Below, in pieces: positions 1-9,304 of a stretch of DNA of 62,569 nt. This DNA comes from Clostridiaceae bacterium. Its GTDB lineage: Bacteria > Bacillota > Clostridia > Saccharofermentanales > Saccharofermentanaceae. The notes beneath the pieces were generated by a model. It saw only the letters and a list, made by a program, of their open reading frames with translations, searched no databases and was not told the origin of the DNA. The position numbers and the translations under genes were made by a program. The stretch lies in the NCBI GenBank assembly GCA_012838315.1, contig DUPM01000157.1, positions 1 to 62,569 of the forward strand. Reading direction: 5' to 3'. Position 1 is the stretch's first letter, and each line of letters starts with the position of its first letter.

Positions 1-95
1 ACCGTCAGAAAAGACAAAACCGACATGATTTTGATAAACAACTCAAACGGACCATTCTTTCGTTCGACAATTTTTTCGATAAATACGTCTTTCAT
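1..95 (-). CDS. N-terminus of a DUF6106-like membrane protein (partial)
   Basis: The minus strand carries an ATG at 93-95 preceded by a good ribosome binding site (AGAGGAA, about 7 bases upstream). The first 31 codons stay open to the window edge and begin MKDVFIEKIVERKNG, followed by a hydrophobic stretch that looks like the start of a first membrane helix. The charged start plus early hydrophobic segment resembles DUF6106 proteins of Clostridia, whose function is unknown. It lies downstream of the groEL terminator and is probably a separate unit. The family call rests on about 30 residues. Confidence 0.55.
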   Translation of the reverse strand, partial: MKDVFIEKIVERKNGPFELFIKIMSVLSFLT

Positions 96-181
96 GAATC
101 ATTTCCTCTACATTTATTAGAATTATCATATCGTACTTTGAATATAAATTAAACGATGTTTTGATTAAGTATGCAGAAAAT

Positions 182-208
182 AAAAAAAGGCCGGCATCGC
201 CGGCCTTT
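182..208 (-). terminator. Rho-independent terminator of groESL
   Basis: A perfect hairpin (GGCCGGC, ATC loop, GCCGGCC at 189-205) is followed on the minus strand by a run of seven T. It sits just after the groEL stop codon and closes the groESL operon. Confidence 0.9.
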
Positions 209-212
209 AATA

Positions 213-2176
<1,964 letters not shown>

Positions 2177-2203
2177 TTAGCACTCTCAACGCAAGAGTGC
2201 TAA
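2177..2203 (-). promoter_or_regulatory. CIRCE operator (HrcA binding site)
   Basis: The exact consensus TTAGCACTC-N9-GAGTGCTAA is present with no mismatch, between the promoter -10 box and groES. CIRCE is the binding site of the heat-shock repressor HrcA, whose gene is not in this window. Confidence 0.97.
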
Positions 2204-2212
2204 GCAAGTACT

Positions 2213-2241
2213 AATATATTATTATTCGCAGTTAATGTCAA
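2213..2241 (-). promoter_or_regulatory. Vegetative promoter of groESL
   Basis: On the minus strand TTGACA (2236-2241) and TATATT (2213-2218) are separated by exactly 17 bases. The predicted transcription start falls in or next to the CIRCE element, the standard arrangement for HrcA repression. Confidence 0.88.
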
Positions 2242-2288
2242 GTGGAGAAAATACAAATATCCTGAAGAAAGAGGTGCAATATTAAGCA

Positions 2289-3461
2289 TTACGGTGCATT
2301 AGGAATTTCTTCCACTGGGTCAAACTCAAATTGTTCACCAAGTATAAATTCTTGAACAGTCGGAATCATCGCATTCCAGTTCGGTCGTATGCTCCATTCG
2401 CCTGCTCTTACGTCACTGTATATGCCTTGATTTGAACATCCCTCAATCGGAAGTTGCAGGTATTCAAAACTAGGTTTTTCTAAATTATCCAGAAAAGAGA
2501 AAAAATACCATTCAATTTGATCTTTGGTAATATTGGTCGTGACATGACTCGCTACACTCTCGGCCGTCGTTAATTTAGAACTTGCAGACTGCCCCATAAA
2601 TTGGTCCGCCATACTCTGGATAATTTCCATTTGCCGATTGGTTCTACCAAAATCGCCATTCCCAACCTTGCGAATCCGAGCGTAAGCAACCGCTTGACGA
2701 CCATTAAGTTTTTGACTTCCTGAAGTAGTAACCATATACGCATACGGGTCATCGCCAAGACGGAGATTTGCATCGTATATTAATTCATTTAGACCGCCCT
2801 CGACGTTTGTTCTTTCACTCTCCGAAACGTGAACATAAACGCCACCGATTGAGTTTATGATTTTTTCCATATGATAGAAGTTAACATAAGCATACTCGTC
2901 AATATCCAGTCTCAATGTTGAAGAAATCACTGACAAAAGAAGTTCCGGACCACCGTACGACATTGCTGCATTAATTTTCATGGGTTGTTCGTGACCCGGA
3001 ACATAAACGTAAGAGTCTCTGGCAATTGATGTTAGCTTAATTGTTGAATCATTTTCATTAATCGTCATGATCACAATCGTGTCGGCCAAACTCCCACTAC
3101 CGGTTTCAGAATAACCTCTCGAGCGACTGTCGATTCCGATTAGCAATATATTATGTATGTGATTAAATTCCGGCAGAGGATATTCGGTCGTCTCCACTTT
3201 CACGACTTCGGCTAAAGAGACAACTGAACCCTGGTCATCAATTATTGTTGCATTAGGGTCTAAAGGAACGTAATTCACTTTGTCCAACACTCGATCTTTG
3301 ACAGAATTAGCCCAAATTAATGCACCTAATCCAATAAATAGGCATATGACCAAAGCAGCTATCACTATACGCAATGCAAGTTTTCGCTTATTCTTCCCGG
3401 GAGCGCGCACTATGGGTTTTGATTGTTGTATGCGAGATATTTTTTTCTCCATTACTAACAT
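2289..3461 (-). CDS. LytR-CpsA-Psr (LCP) family cell-wall ligase
   Basis: LCP enzymes transfer lipid-linked glycopolymers such as teichoic acids or capsule onto peptidoglycan at the outer membrane face. The 390-residue protein has a basic cytoplasmic tail, one membrane helix (about residues 28-50) and an extracellular LCP domain from about residue 100 with IGIDSRSR, ADTIVIMTIN, SIARDSYVYVPG and the late segment AYARIRKVGNGDFGRTNRQ, whose arginines bind the polyprenyl phosphate. The gene follows galE by 31 bases and is probably cotranscribed, which suits a link to sugar-polymer synthesis. The ATG at 3461 lies 17 bases after GGAAG, but a small hairpin (CCGAT-N5-ATCGG) fills that gap. An in-frame ATG at 3452 is the alternative start. 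Confidence 0.92.
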   Translation of the reverse strand: MLVMEKKISRIQQSKPIVRAPGKNKRKLALRIVIAALVICLFIGLGALIWANSVKDRVLDKVNYVPLDPNATIIDDQGSVVSLAEVVKVETTEYPLPEFNHIHNILLIGIDSRSRGYSETGSGSLADTIVIMTINENDSTIKLTSIARDSYVYVPGHEQPMKINAAMSYGGPELLLSVISSTLRLDIDEYAYVNFYHMEKIINSIGGVYVHVSESERTNVEGGLNELIYDANLRLGDDPYAYMVTTSGSQKLNGRQAVAYARIRKVGNGDFGRTNRQMEIIQSMADQFMGQSASSKLTTAESVASHVTTNITKDQIEWYFFSFLDNLEKPSFEYLQLPIEGCSNQGIYSDVRAGEWSIRPNWNAMIPTVQEFILGEQFEFDPVEEIPNAP

Positions 3462-3462
3462 G

Positions 3463-3477
3463 CCGATAGTTAATCGG
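3463..3477 (-). promoter_or_regulatory. Hairpin between ribosome binding site and start of the LCP gene
   Basis: The 15 bases CCGAT-N5-ATCGG form a perfect 5-bp stem between GGAAG and the ATG at 3461. Folding it would shorten an otherwise too long spacing of 17 bases. A role in start selection is inference. Confidence 0.4.
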
Positions 3478-3492
3478 ACTTCCTTTCAAAAA

Positions 3493-4506
3493 TTAATACC
3501 CTGTCGAGTTCATTTTTTGCCAACGCCAAGCATCTTCGCACATTTCACGGAGTGATAGCGTTGCCTTCCAACCGAGCTCGTTTTCTGCTTTTGTCGTGGA
3601 AGCCACGGAAACGGATACATCGCCTTCTCGTCGCGGTGCAAGGCGACAAGCTATTTTCTTACCCGTAATTTCCTCAAAGACTCGGATGACGTCCATAACG
3701 GAATGTGCACAACCGGTTCCCATGTTGTAAAGGCTAACTCCGGTGTTTTGTATTGCTTTTTCAAAAGCTAGGACTTGGCCGCGAGCCAAATCCATGACAT
3801 GGACATAATCGCGCTCTCCGGTGCCGTCTGATGTCTCGTACTCTGCACCATAAATCGGCAAATAATCTAATCGACCTGCCAATACTCTTAATATATATGG
3901 AAATAAATTATTCGGAAGACCCTGTGGATCTTCGCCCATTCTCCCTGACGGATGGGCACCGGCCGGGTTGAAATATCGCAAAATAACAATTGACCAATCC
4001 GGATCGGACCGATAAACATCTCTCATCATCTGCTCAATCATCCATTTTGACCATCCATAAGGGCTTGTACAGTGCGCCAATACGGCGTCCTCAGAAAAGG
4101 GAAGGAACTCGTTGTCTCCATACACTGCGGCAGATGATGAAAAGACAAGTTTTTTTACATTGTGACGCTGCATCACTCGCAATAATGAGATTGTGCTCAT
4201 AAAGTTCGACTTGTAATAATCAAGAGGAATCTGTACCGACTCAGATACTGCTTTCTTACCTGCAAAATGAAGCACACAGTGAATGTTGTGGCGCGAAAAT
4301 ATCTTCTCCATTTCAATTTCATCACTGACATCATAAGGGTAAAAACATGACTTTTTACCCGTAATTTCTCGAATCCTAGAAATCACTTCAAAGCGACTGT
4401 TCGATAAATCGTCAACAATGATAACAGAGTACCCAGCATTTAACAAAGTAACGCAAGTGTGCGAACCGACATAACCTGCTCCGCCGGTAACCAGTACATC
4501 AAACAT
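3493..4506 (-). CDS. galE: UDP-glucose 4-epimerase
   Basis: Interconverts UDP-glucose and UDP-galactose using bound NAD in the cytoplasm, supplying galactose to polymers and the Leloir pathway. The 337-residue product opens with the Rossmann signature VTGGAGYVGSHT, carries the catalytic YGWSK (Y-x-x-x-K) about 145-150 residues in, and has RYFNPAGAHPSGRMGEDP and YIRD-type substrate motifs typical of GalE. An in-frame extension of 19 codons exists upstream, but the ATG at 4506 is chosen because GGAGG sits about 8 bases before it and the Rossmann fold begins there. The LCP gene follows closely. Confidence 0.95.
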   Translation of the reverse strand: MFDVLVTGGAGYVGSHTCVTLLNAGYSVIIVDDLSNSRFEVISRIREITGKKSCFYPYDVSDEIEMEKIFSRHNIHCVLHFAGKKAVSESVQIPLDYYKSNFMSTISLLRVMQRHNVKKLVFSSSAAVYGDNEFLPFSEDAVLAHCTSPYGWSKWMIEQMMRDVYRSDPDWSIVILRYFNPAGAHPSGRMGEDPQGLPNNLFPYILRVLAGRLDYLPIYGAEYETSDGTGERDYVHVMDLARGQVLAFEKAIQNTGVSLYNMGTGCAHSVMDVIRVFEEITGKKIACRLAPRREGDVSVSVASTTKAENELGWKATLSLREMCEDAWRWQKMNSTGY

Positions 4507-4605
4507 GAATAACCTCCACGATAAAGAGATCATGATGTTATCATAATCCTCATAATAATACACCGAAACTGCAAAAATTAACAGAGATTCTTATCATTGG
4601 ACATA

Positions 4606-4641
4606 ATCGATACACTTTTCATAATCCTGTGTCGATATAAT
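4606..4641 (+). promoter_or_regulatory. Probable promoter and operator of the glycosidase gene
   Basis: A TATAAT box lies at 4636-4641, 31 bases before the ATG of the GH1 gene, but no good -35 is visible. An interrupted inverted repeat, ATCG(AT)ACAC at 4606-4615 and GTGTCGAT at 4629-4636, spans the -35 region and touches the -10, which is where a sugar-responsive repressor might bind. Confidence 0.4.
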
Positions 4642-4672
4642 TAGAGCAACAAAGCAGAAACGAGGATATTCT

Positions 4673-6037
4673 ATGACACATTCTAAATTTGTCTGGGGAG
4701 CATCTACGGCATCTATCCAAATCGAGGGCGGTGCCGATTCACGAGGCTTGTCAAACTGGGACGTTTTTTGTGAAACTCAAGGTCGCGTTCATGCCGGTCA
4801 CGACGCGCGAATCGCTGCGGATCATATTAATCATGTGGAACAGGATGTTGCGATCCTCAGGGAAATGGGTCTAAAAGCCTATCGCTTTTCTGTATCTTGG
4901 CCGAGAATTATGCCGGAAGGTCTCGGCCAAGTTTCCGAAGAAGGTCTTGCTTTTTATGATAGATTAATTGATTCATTACTTTCCAACGGGATTGAACCCT
5001 ACTTAACCATTTTCCACTGGGATCTCCCCTATGCACTTCATCTCAAAGGGGGTTGGCTTAATCCGGATATTTCAAATTATATTTCAGATTATACAAAAAT
5101 ACTCGTAGAGCACTTTTCTGATCGCGTCCGTCATTGGATTACACTCAATGAGCCGCAATGCTTTATTAACCTTTCATACAGAATGGAAGCACACGCACCA
5201 GGCTATCGAGTTTCGGACCGTGAGTTGGCTCTCGCCGCTCACAATGCCCTGTTATCACATGGCAAGATGGTACAAGTGATTAAGTCCTATGCCAAGTTGA
5301 CGCCTACAATTACCTACACGCAGGCGATGCCAATGAGTAGCATCCCTTATACAAATACAGAAAACGATATCGAAGCGGCACGCAACCGGCAATTCAGTAT
5401 TACTTCTGACTTTGCAGGAACTGTCAGTGTTTTCGCTGATCCGATATACCTCGGAGCATACCCAACAGAGTATTTGAATCGTTACGAATCCATTTTGCCG
5501 AACTTCGGACATGATGACTTTAAGATTATCTCTTCTCCTATAGATTTTCTCGGAGTTAACATATACATGGGAGATTATGTTACTGCAGGACCGAACGGAG
5601 AAGCGGTTGTTGTTCCACCCCAACCAGGGCATGCCAAAACCGCGTACAATTGGCAGGTACGGCCGGAATGTATGTACTGGGCAAATCGCTTTTGCTTTGA
5701 ACGTTATAATAAACCAATCATCATTACTGAGAATGGCATGAGCGGAAACGATTGGGTTCATCTAGATGGTAAAGTACACGATTATGATCGTATCGATTAT
5801 ATCAACAGACATCTTCTCGAACTCAACCGTGCGATGAGAGATGGTGTTGATATCCGCGGCTATTTTCATTGGTCGTTACTCGATAATTTTGAATGGGCGC
5901 AAGGTTATCATGAGCGGTTTGGTTTGGTCCATGTCGATTTTGAGAATGGGAACCGCACGATGAAGGATTCGGCTTATCACTTTGCAGAAATCGCAAAAAC
6001 GAATGGAAACTGCATTGGCGCGGATTTTTCTATATGA
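4673..6037 (+). CDS. Glycoside hydrolase family 1 (beta-glucosidase type)
   Basis: Retaining beta-glycosidase acting on disaccharides such as cellobiose, probably in the cytoplasm because no signal peptide is present. The 454 residues cover the whole TIM barrel: N-terminal FVWGASTASIQIEGG, acid/base glutamate E160 in TLNEPQ and nucleophile E353 in ITENG. The late DGVDIRGYFHWSLLDNFEW segment and its final WAQGYHERFGLVHVDF contribute substrate contacts. No phosphate-binding loop typical of 6-phospho-beta-glucosidases is evident, so a free sugar substrate is more likely; this is inference. The start is ATG 4673 with GAGG 7 bases upstream. It stands alone ahead of the two-component genes and is divergent from galE. 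Confidence 0.94.
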   Translation: MTHSKFVWGASTASIQIEGGADSRGLSNWDVFCETQGRVHAGHDARIAADHINHVEQDVAILREMGLKAYRFSVSWPRIMPEGLGQVSEEGLAFYDRLIDSLLSNGIEPYLTIFHWDLPYALHLKGGWLNPDISNYISDYTKILVEHFSDRVRHWITLNEPQCFINLSYRMEAHAPGYRVSDRELALAAHNALLSHGKMVQVIKSYAKLTPTITYTQAMPMSSIPYTNTENDIEAARNRQFSITSDFAGTVSVFADPIYLGAYPTEYLNRYESILPNFGHDDFKIISSPIDFLGVNIYMGDYVTAGPNGEAVVVPPQPGHAKTAYNWQVRPECMYWANRFCFERYNKPIIITENGMSGNDWVHLDGKVHDYDRIDYINRHLLELNRAMRDGVDIRGYFHWSLLDNFEWAQGYHERFGLVHVDFENGNRTMKDSAYHFAEIAKTNGNCIGADFSI

Positions 6038-6093
6038 TTTAGGCATCAACATCGCTTTATACCGCATTTTTCACGCATTTTGCATTCTTATAT

Positions 6094-6102
6094 TGATATA
6101 AT
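6094..6102 (+). promoter_or_regulatory. Extended -10 promoter of the two-component operon
   Basis: TGATATAAT (TGN-TATAAT) lies 38 bases before the response regulator start. No clear -35 is present, as allowed for extended -10 promoters. Confidence 0.6.
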
Positions 6103-6139
6103 GTGAATAGTTGTCTATTTTTTCTATAGAGAGGAATTC

Positions 6140-6850
6140 ATGAGCAAGTCAATATACATTGCAGATGATGATGTAAATATTCGAAATCTAGTACAAACCT
6201 TTTTGCAAAAAGAAGGTTATAATGTGTTGTCCTTTCCGGATGGCGAGTCTTTACTGAGAGCATTTAGTTCGCAGCCATCGGATCTTGTCATCCTTGATGT
6301 GATGATGCCTGGTCGAGACGGTTTTCTTATTTGCAGCGATATCCGCTCAATGAGTCAGGTCCCGATCGTCATGCTAACCGCACGTGACAGCGATGCCGAT
6401 TATATTGCGGGACTCTCTCTCGGAAGCGACGATTATTTTACGAAGCCCTTTTCGCCGATGAAGCTTGTATCTAAGGTGAAGGCAATCTTCAGGAGAATGG
6501 ATTCTGCGGAGATGAACCCCTCGGAAACAGATGCTGATGGCCGTTTGATATATGAAGATATCACAATTGTCCCCAAGACCAAGGATGCCTTTGCAGGATC
6601 TCTTGATTTGAAGTTGACGCCCAATGAATATTCGCTTATCACGTATTTGATTATGAATAAGGATCGCGCTGTCTCGCGAACGGAGCTACTCGATAGACTT
6701 TGGGGTTATGAATCATTGGTTGAGACGCGAGTCGCAGACGATACGGTAAAAAGACTAAGAAAAAAAATCGAATCCACGAAAGTCAACATTAAGACTGTTT
6801 GGGGATATGGTTTTAGGCTAACCGCAAAAGAACCTAATGAGCGTGAATAG
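6140..6850 (+). CDS. OmpR/PhoB-family response regulator
   Basis: Cytoplasmic transcription factor activated by phosphorylation. The receiver domain (1-120) has the acidic pair D10/D11, phospho-acceptor D53 in VILDVMMPG, T80 and K102 in FTKPFSP. A winged-helix DNA-binding domain fills about 135-232, with LTPNEYSLITYL, SRTELLDRLWG and the terminal VWGYGFRL. At 236 residues the length is typical. The ATG follows AGAGGAATT. The partner histidine kinase begins 27 bases downstream. The regulated genes cannot be deduced, though the neighbouring GH1 gene and membrane operon are candidates. Confidence 0.95.
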   Translation: MSKSIYIADDDVNIRNLVQTFLQKEGYNVLSFPDGESLLRAFSSQPSDLVILDVMMPGRDGFLICSDIRSMSQVPIVMLTARDSDADYIAGLSLGSDDYFTKPFSPMKLVSKVKAIFRRMDSAEMNPSETDADGRLIYEDITIVPKTKDAFAGSLDLKLTPNEYSLITYLIMNKDRAVSRTELLDRLWGYESLVETRVADDTVKRLRKKIESTKVNIKTVWGYGFRLTAKEPNERE

Positions 6851-6877
6851 CTAAGCGGTATACGGAGCGAATCTGAA

Positions 6878-8356
6878 TTGATTAATAAAAAACGCAGTCT
6901 CAGGCTTGAAATATTTATCGCTTTTCTCATCGTTTTTGTCGTTTCATTTTCGACATTCTTCGTTGCTTTTCGCGTAGTCGTCGATCGATATATTCAACAA
7001 GACTCTAACAACAAAGTCATTGCGGCTCGACGAACTGTGAGAAGTATTTCTCGTTCTTTTCGTGATTCCAACTTGTATTTTCAAAGCACGGTTAACCAGG
7101 AAATTGAATTATCCAAGGTGGTTACCGGAGGCTCAGACGTCAATGTTGCTCTAATCAATGCTTCAGGTTATGTTGAATGGCCTGTGGCTTCTGATGCCTA
7201 CAACAACGGACACAAAGTGGCAAAACTTCTCGAGATTGCAGAAGATCACGGTATGATTCTTGGTGACAATAGTTTGACTAAAGTATCGTCTGAATCTCAC
7301 GATTACATAGTATCCAGTATTTTTGCGCCCTCCCTCAGTTCGATAGAAGCCGCATCCAGCGGAAATTTCTATTTTATATACTTGGATATTTCACCTTATG
7401 TATCTTTTGCAAAAGAGTTAGACGGCATATTATACACCGCTATGACCGCTGCTGTTTTTCTGTCGTTGCTATCTTCTTTTCTCTTATCAGATAATTTAAT
7501 ACGCTCCATTCATAAGCTCATGCAGTTTGCTAGCAAAATCGGTTCAGGTGATTTCAACCTTCGGGATTTGAACATGCAAACTAAAGAACTTGACGCTTTG
7601 GCTAATAACATGAATAAAATGGCATATAAACTATCTCAAGCAGATATGGAGCAAAAGACTTTTTTCCAAAATGCTTCGCACGAACTCCGAACGCCTCTGA
7701 TGTCTATCCAAGGTTATGCGGAAGGTTTGAAGCTTCAGATATTCGACGATCCGGAACCCGCATTTGATGTCATAATTTCAGAATCAAAACGTCTGACTAA
7801 TATGGTCGAAAATCTATTAAGTATTTCTCGTTTAGACCTAGTTAATTCCGGCCTGAAGACAATTCAAAAATCCGGCGTTCATCTGCAAGAACTACTCGAC
7901 TCCGTTATCGAGAAGGTCAAGGGTACTATCTTATTTTCAGACAAAGAAATTTCTCTCTCTGCTCCGAAAGAGGAGATTTATGTTTTCGGGAATGACAGCG
8001 ATTTGTTCCGAGCCTTCGAAAATCTACTGTCTAATGCCATACGACATGCCAATCACCATATAGATGTCAGCGTCGAAGCACAAGGCAGACAGGTTAAGAT
8101 TCTTGTATCCGACGATGGACCCGGAATCTCTGAAGATATAATTGATCGCGTGTTTGATCGTTTTGTACAGGGCGAAGGCGGAAAACATGGGATTGGCTTA
8201 GCTCTTGTTCACGCAATTATCTCAAGCCATGAAGGCTCTGTATTTGCTACCAATCAAAAGAGTCCAAAATCCGGCGCTACGATTACTGTTCAGTTACCTC
8301 AATATTCGACGGATAAACAACAACGAAGATACGATCGCCCCAATACAAATCCCTAA
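6878..8356 (+). CDS. Membrane sensor histidine kinase
   Basis: Signal-transducing kinase partner of the preceding response regulator. Its 492 residues show TM1 (about 10-32), an extracellular sensor region (about 35-180), TM2 (about 184-204), a HAMP-like linker, and a HisKA domain with H268 in FFQNASHELRTPL. The ATPase domain follows, with N-box FENLLSNAIRH, G1 VSDDGPGIS and G2 GKHGIGLALVHAI. Translation starts at TTG 6878, with GGAG 10 bases before it. The gene converges on the 8441-9304 gene, with an A/T-rich hairpin between them. Confidence 0.95.
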   Translation: MINKKRSLRLEIFIAFLIVFVVSFSTFFVAFRVVVDRYIQQDSNNKVIAARRTVRSISRSFRDSNLYFQSTVNQEIELSKVVTGGSDVNVALINASGYVEWPVASDAYNNGHKVAKLLEIAEDHGMILGDNSLTKVSSESHDYIVSSIFAPSLSSIEAASSGNFYFIYLDISPYVSFAKELDGILYTAMTAAVFLSLLSSFLLSDNLIRSIHKLMQFASKIGSGDFNLRDLNMQTKELDALANNMNKMAYKLSQADMEQKTFFQNASHELRTPLMSIQGYAEGLKLQIFDDPEPAFDVIISESKRLTNMVENLLSISRLDLVNSGLKTIQKSGVHLQELLDSVIEKVKGTILFSDKEISLSAPKEEIYVFGNDSDLFRAFENLLSNAIRHANHHIDVSVEAQGRQVKILVSDDGPGISEDIIDRVFDRFVQGEGGKHGIGLALVHAIISSHEGSVFATNQKSPKSGATITVQLPQYSTDKQQRRYDRPNTNP

Positions 8357-8357
8357 T

Positions 8358-8393
8358 CAAAAAACACGGATTAATTTTGGTGTCTGTTTTTTG
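8358..8393. terminator. A/T-rich convergent terminator
   Basis: CAAAAAACA at 8358-8366 pairs with TGTTTTTTG at 8385-8393, between the convergent kinase gene and the 8441-9304 gene. The arms supply a T-run on both strands, so it could serve both, though the stem is weak. Confidence 0.55.
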
Positions 8394-8440
8394 ATTATTT
8401 GTGTAATCTATTGTATGCGCAACGCATAACTTCGAAAAAA

Positions 8441-9304
8441 TTATCCCCTCGTCGCAGAGAGACTTGGATCCGTCGTTTCAAGTTCGTCGCTTGGAGTGTC
8501 CGCAACTGTTGTAGAATTCGAACCATCCATAGTAGTGTTATCCTGATTATCTCCCGCAATAGCCGAAGAAGGAACAGTGTTATCTTCCTGCGCGTTGACT
8601 TCAGGATTCGAAGCATTGGATGCATCCTGAGCCCCTTTGTCTTGTGCCGTAATCATTTCCTCGTCAAAAATTCCCTTTTGCATTTGAATCGGCATGTATA
8701 TTAGTGCGTCGACATTCAAAAAACTATTTTTTCGAACTCCCGAGAAGGGATCGTCGTCAATTAATGCACCCACGTCAAATACACTCATCGAAATAAAATG
8801 CGCTGACAAAAATATCACAACGGAAATGATTATGACTTGAAGTACGAGCATCAGGTTAATGCCCATTTTACCCGCTTCCGATAATAATGAAATAAATCCT
8901 GAAGTCTTCGTCGACAATTGCGATGAGGTCCCGGAAGACATAAGCAAGTCCATCGCCCTAAATGAAATCGAGTTGATTCTCTTATGAACCTCTGCTTTGA
9001 TCGTGCTTTTAGTGAACTCGTCTAGACTTCTGTCTGAAATGACAACGTGATCCGGAACAGGATATTTATCAGACAACGCTCGTACCTTGTCTTCTAAAAT
9101 ATCAGCAAATACGAATACCGGATCTTCATCCGTGTGCACATTTCTCTGATGAAAAGCCTCAACAAATGAATCAATCAAAACCATTTCTGTTCTCGTCGCA
9201 TCTGCTAAAACACGATATGACGATTTATATGCTGACGGAGAATACGTGTCGATAAAAATGTCAATGTTATCTCTGCCCAGTGGCGCATTGCCGGTGTTCA
9301 TCAT
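8441..9304 (-). CDS. Single-pass membrane protein with sigma-region-2-like N-terminus
   Basis: I do not recognise a named family. The 287 residues divide into a cytoplasmic N-terminal part (1-150), one strong membrane helix (about 152-180) and an extracellular tail rich in Asn, Asp, Ser and Thr that looks disordered. Residues about 21-55, with YKSSYRVLADATRTEM and VLIDSFVEAFHQR, resemble the helices of sigma-70 region 2, where an aligned AEDxxQexF pattern would be expected. No region 4 is present, so if related it is degenerate. The ATG at 9304 follows GAGGAGG and overlaps the stop of the preceding gene as ATGA, so it is translationally coupled to the sensor-MFS gene. Confidence 0.6.
   Translation of the reverse strand: MMNTGNAPLGRDNIDIFIDTYSPSAYKSSYRVLADATRTEMVLIDSFVEAFHQRNVHTDEDPVFVFADILEDKVRALSDKYPVPDHVVISDRSLDEFTKSTIKAEVHKRINSISFRAMDLLMSSGTSSQLSTKTSGFISLLSEAGKMGINLMLVLQVIIISVVIFLSAHFISMSVFDVGALIDDDPFSGVRKNSFLNVDALIYMPIQMQKGIFDEEMITAQDKGAQDASNASNPEVNAQEDNTVPSSAIAGDNQDNTTMDGSNSTTVADTPSDELETTDPSLSATRG

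Noticed and set aside
4507-4563. A longer galE start with 19 extra residues
   Set aside because: The ribosome binding site and the Rossmann fold start both support ATG 4506.
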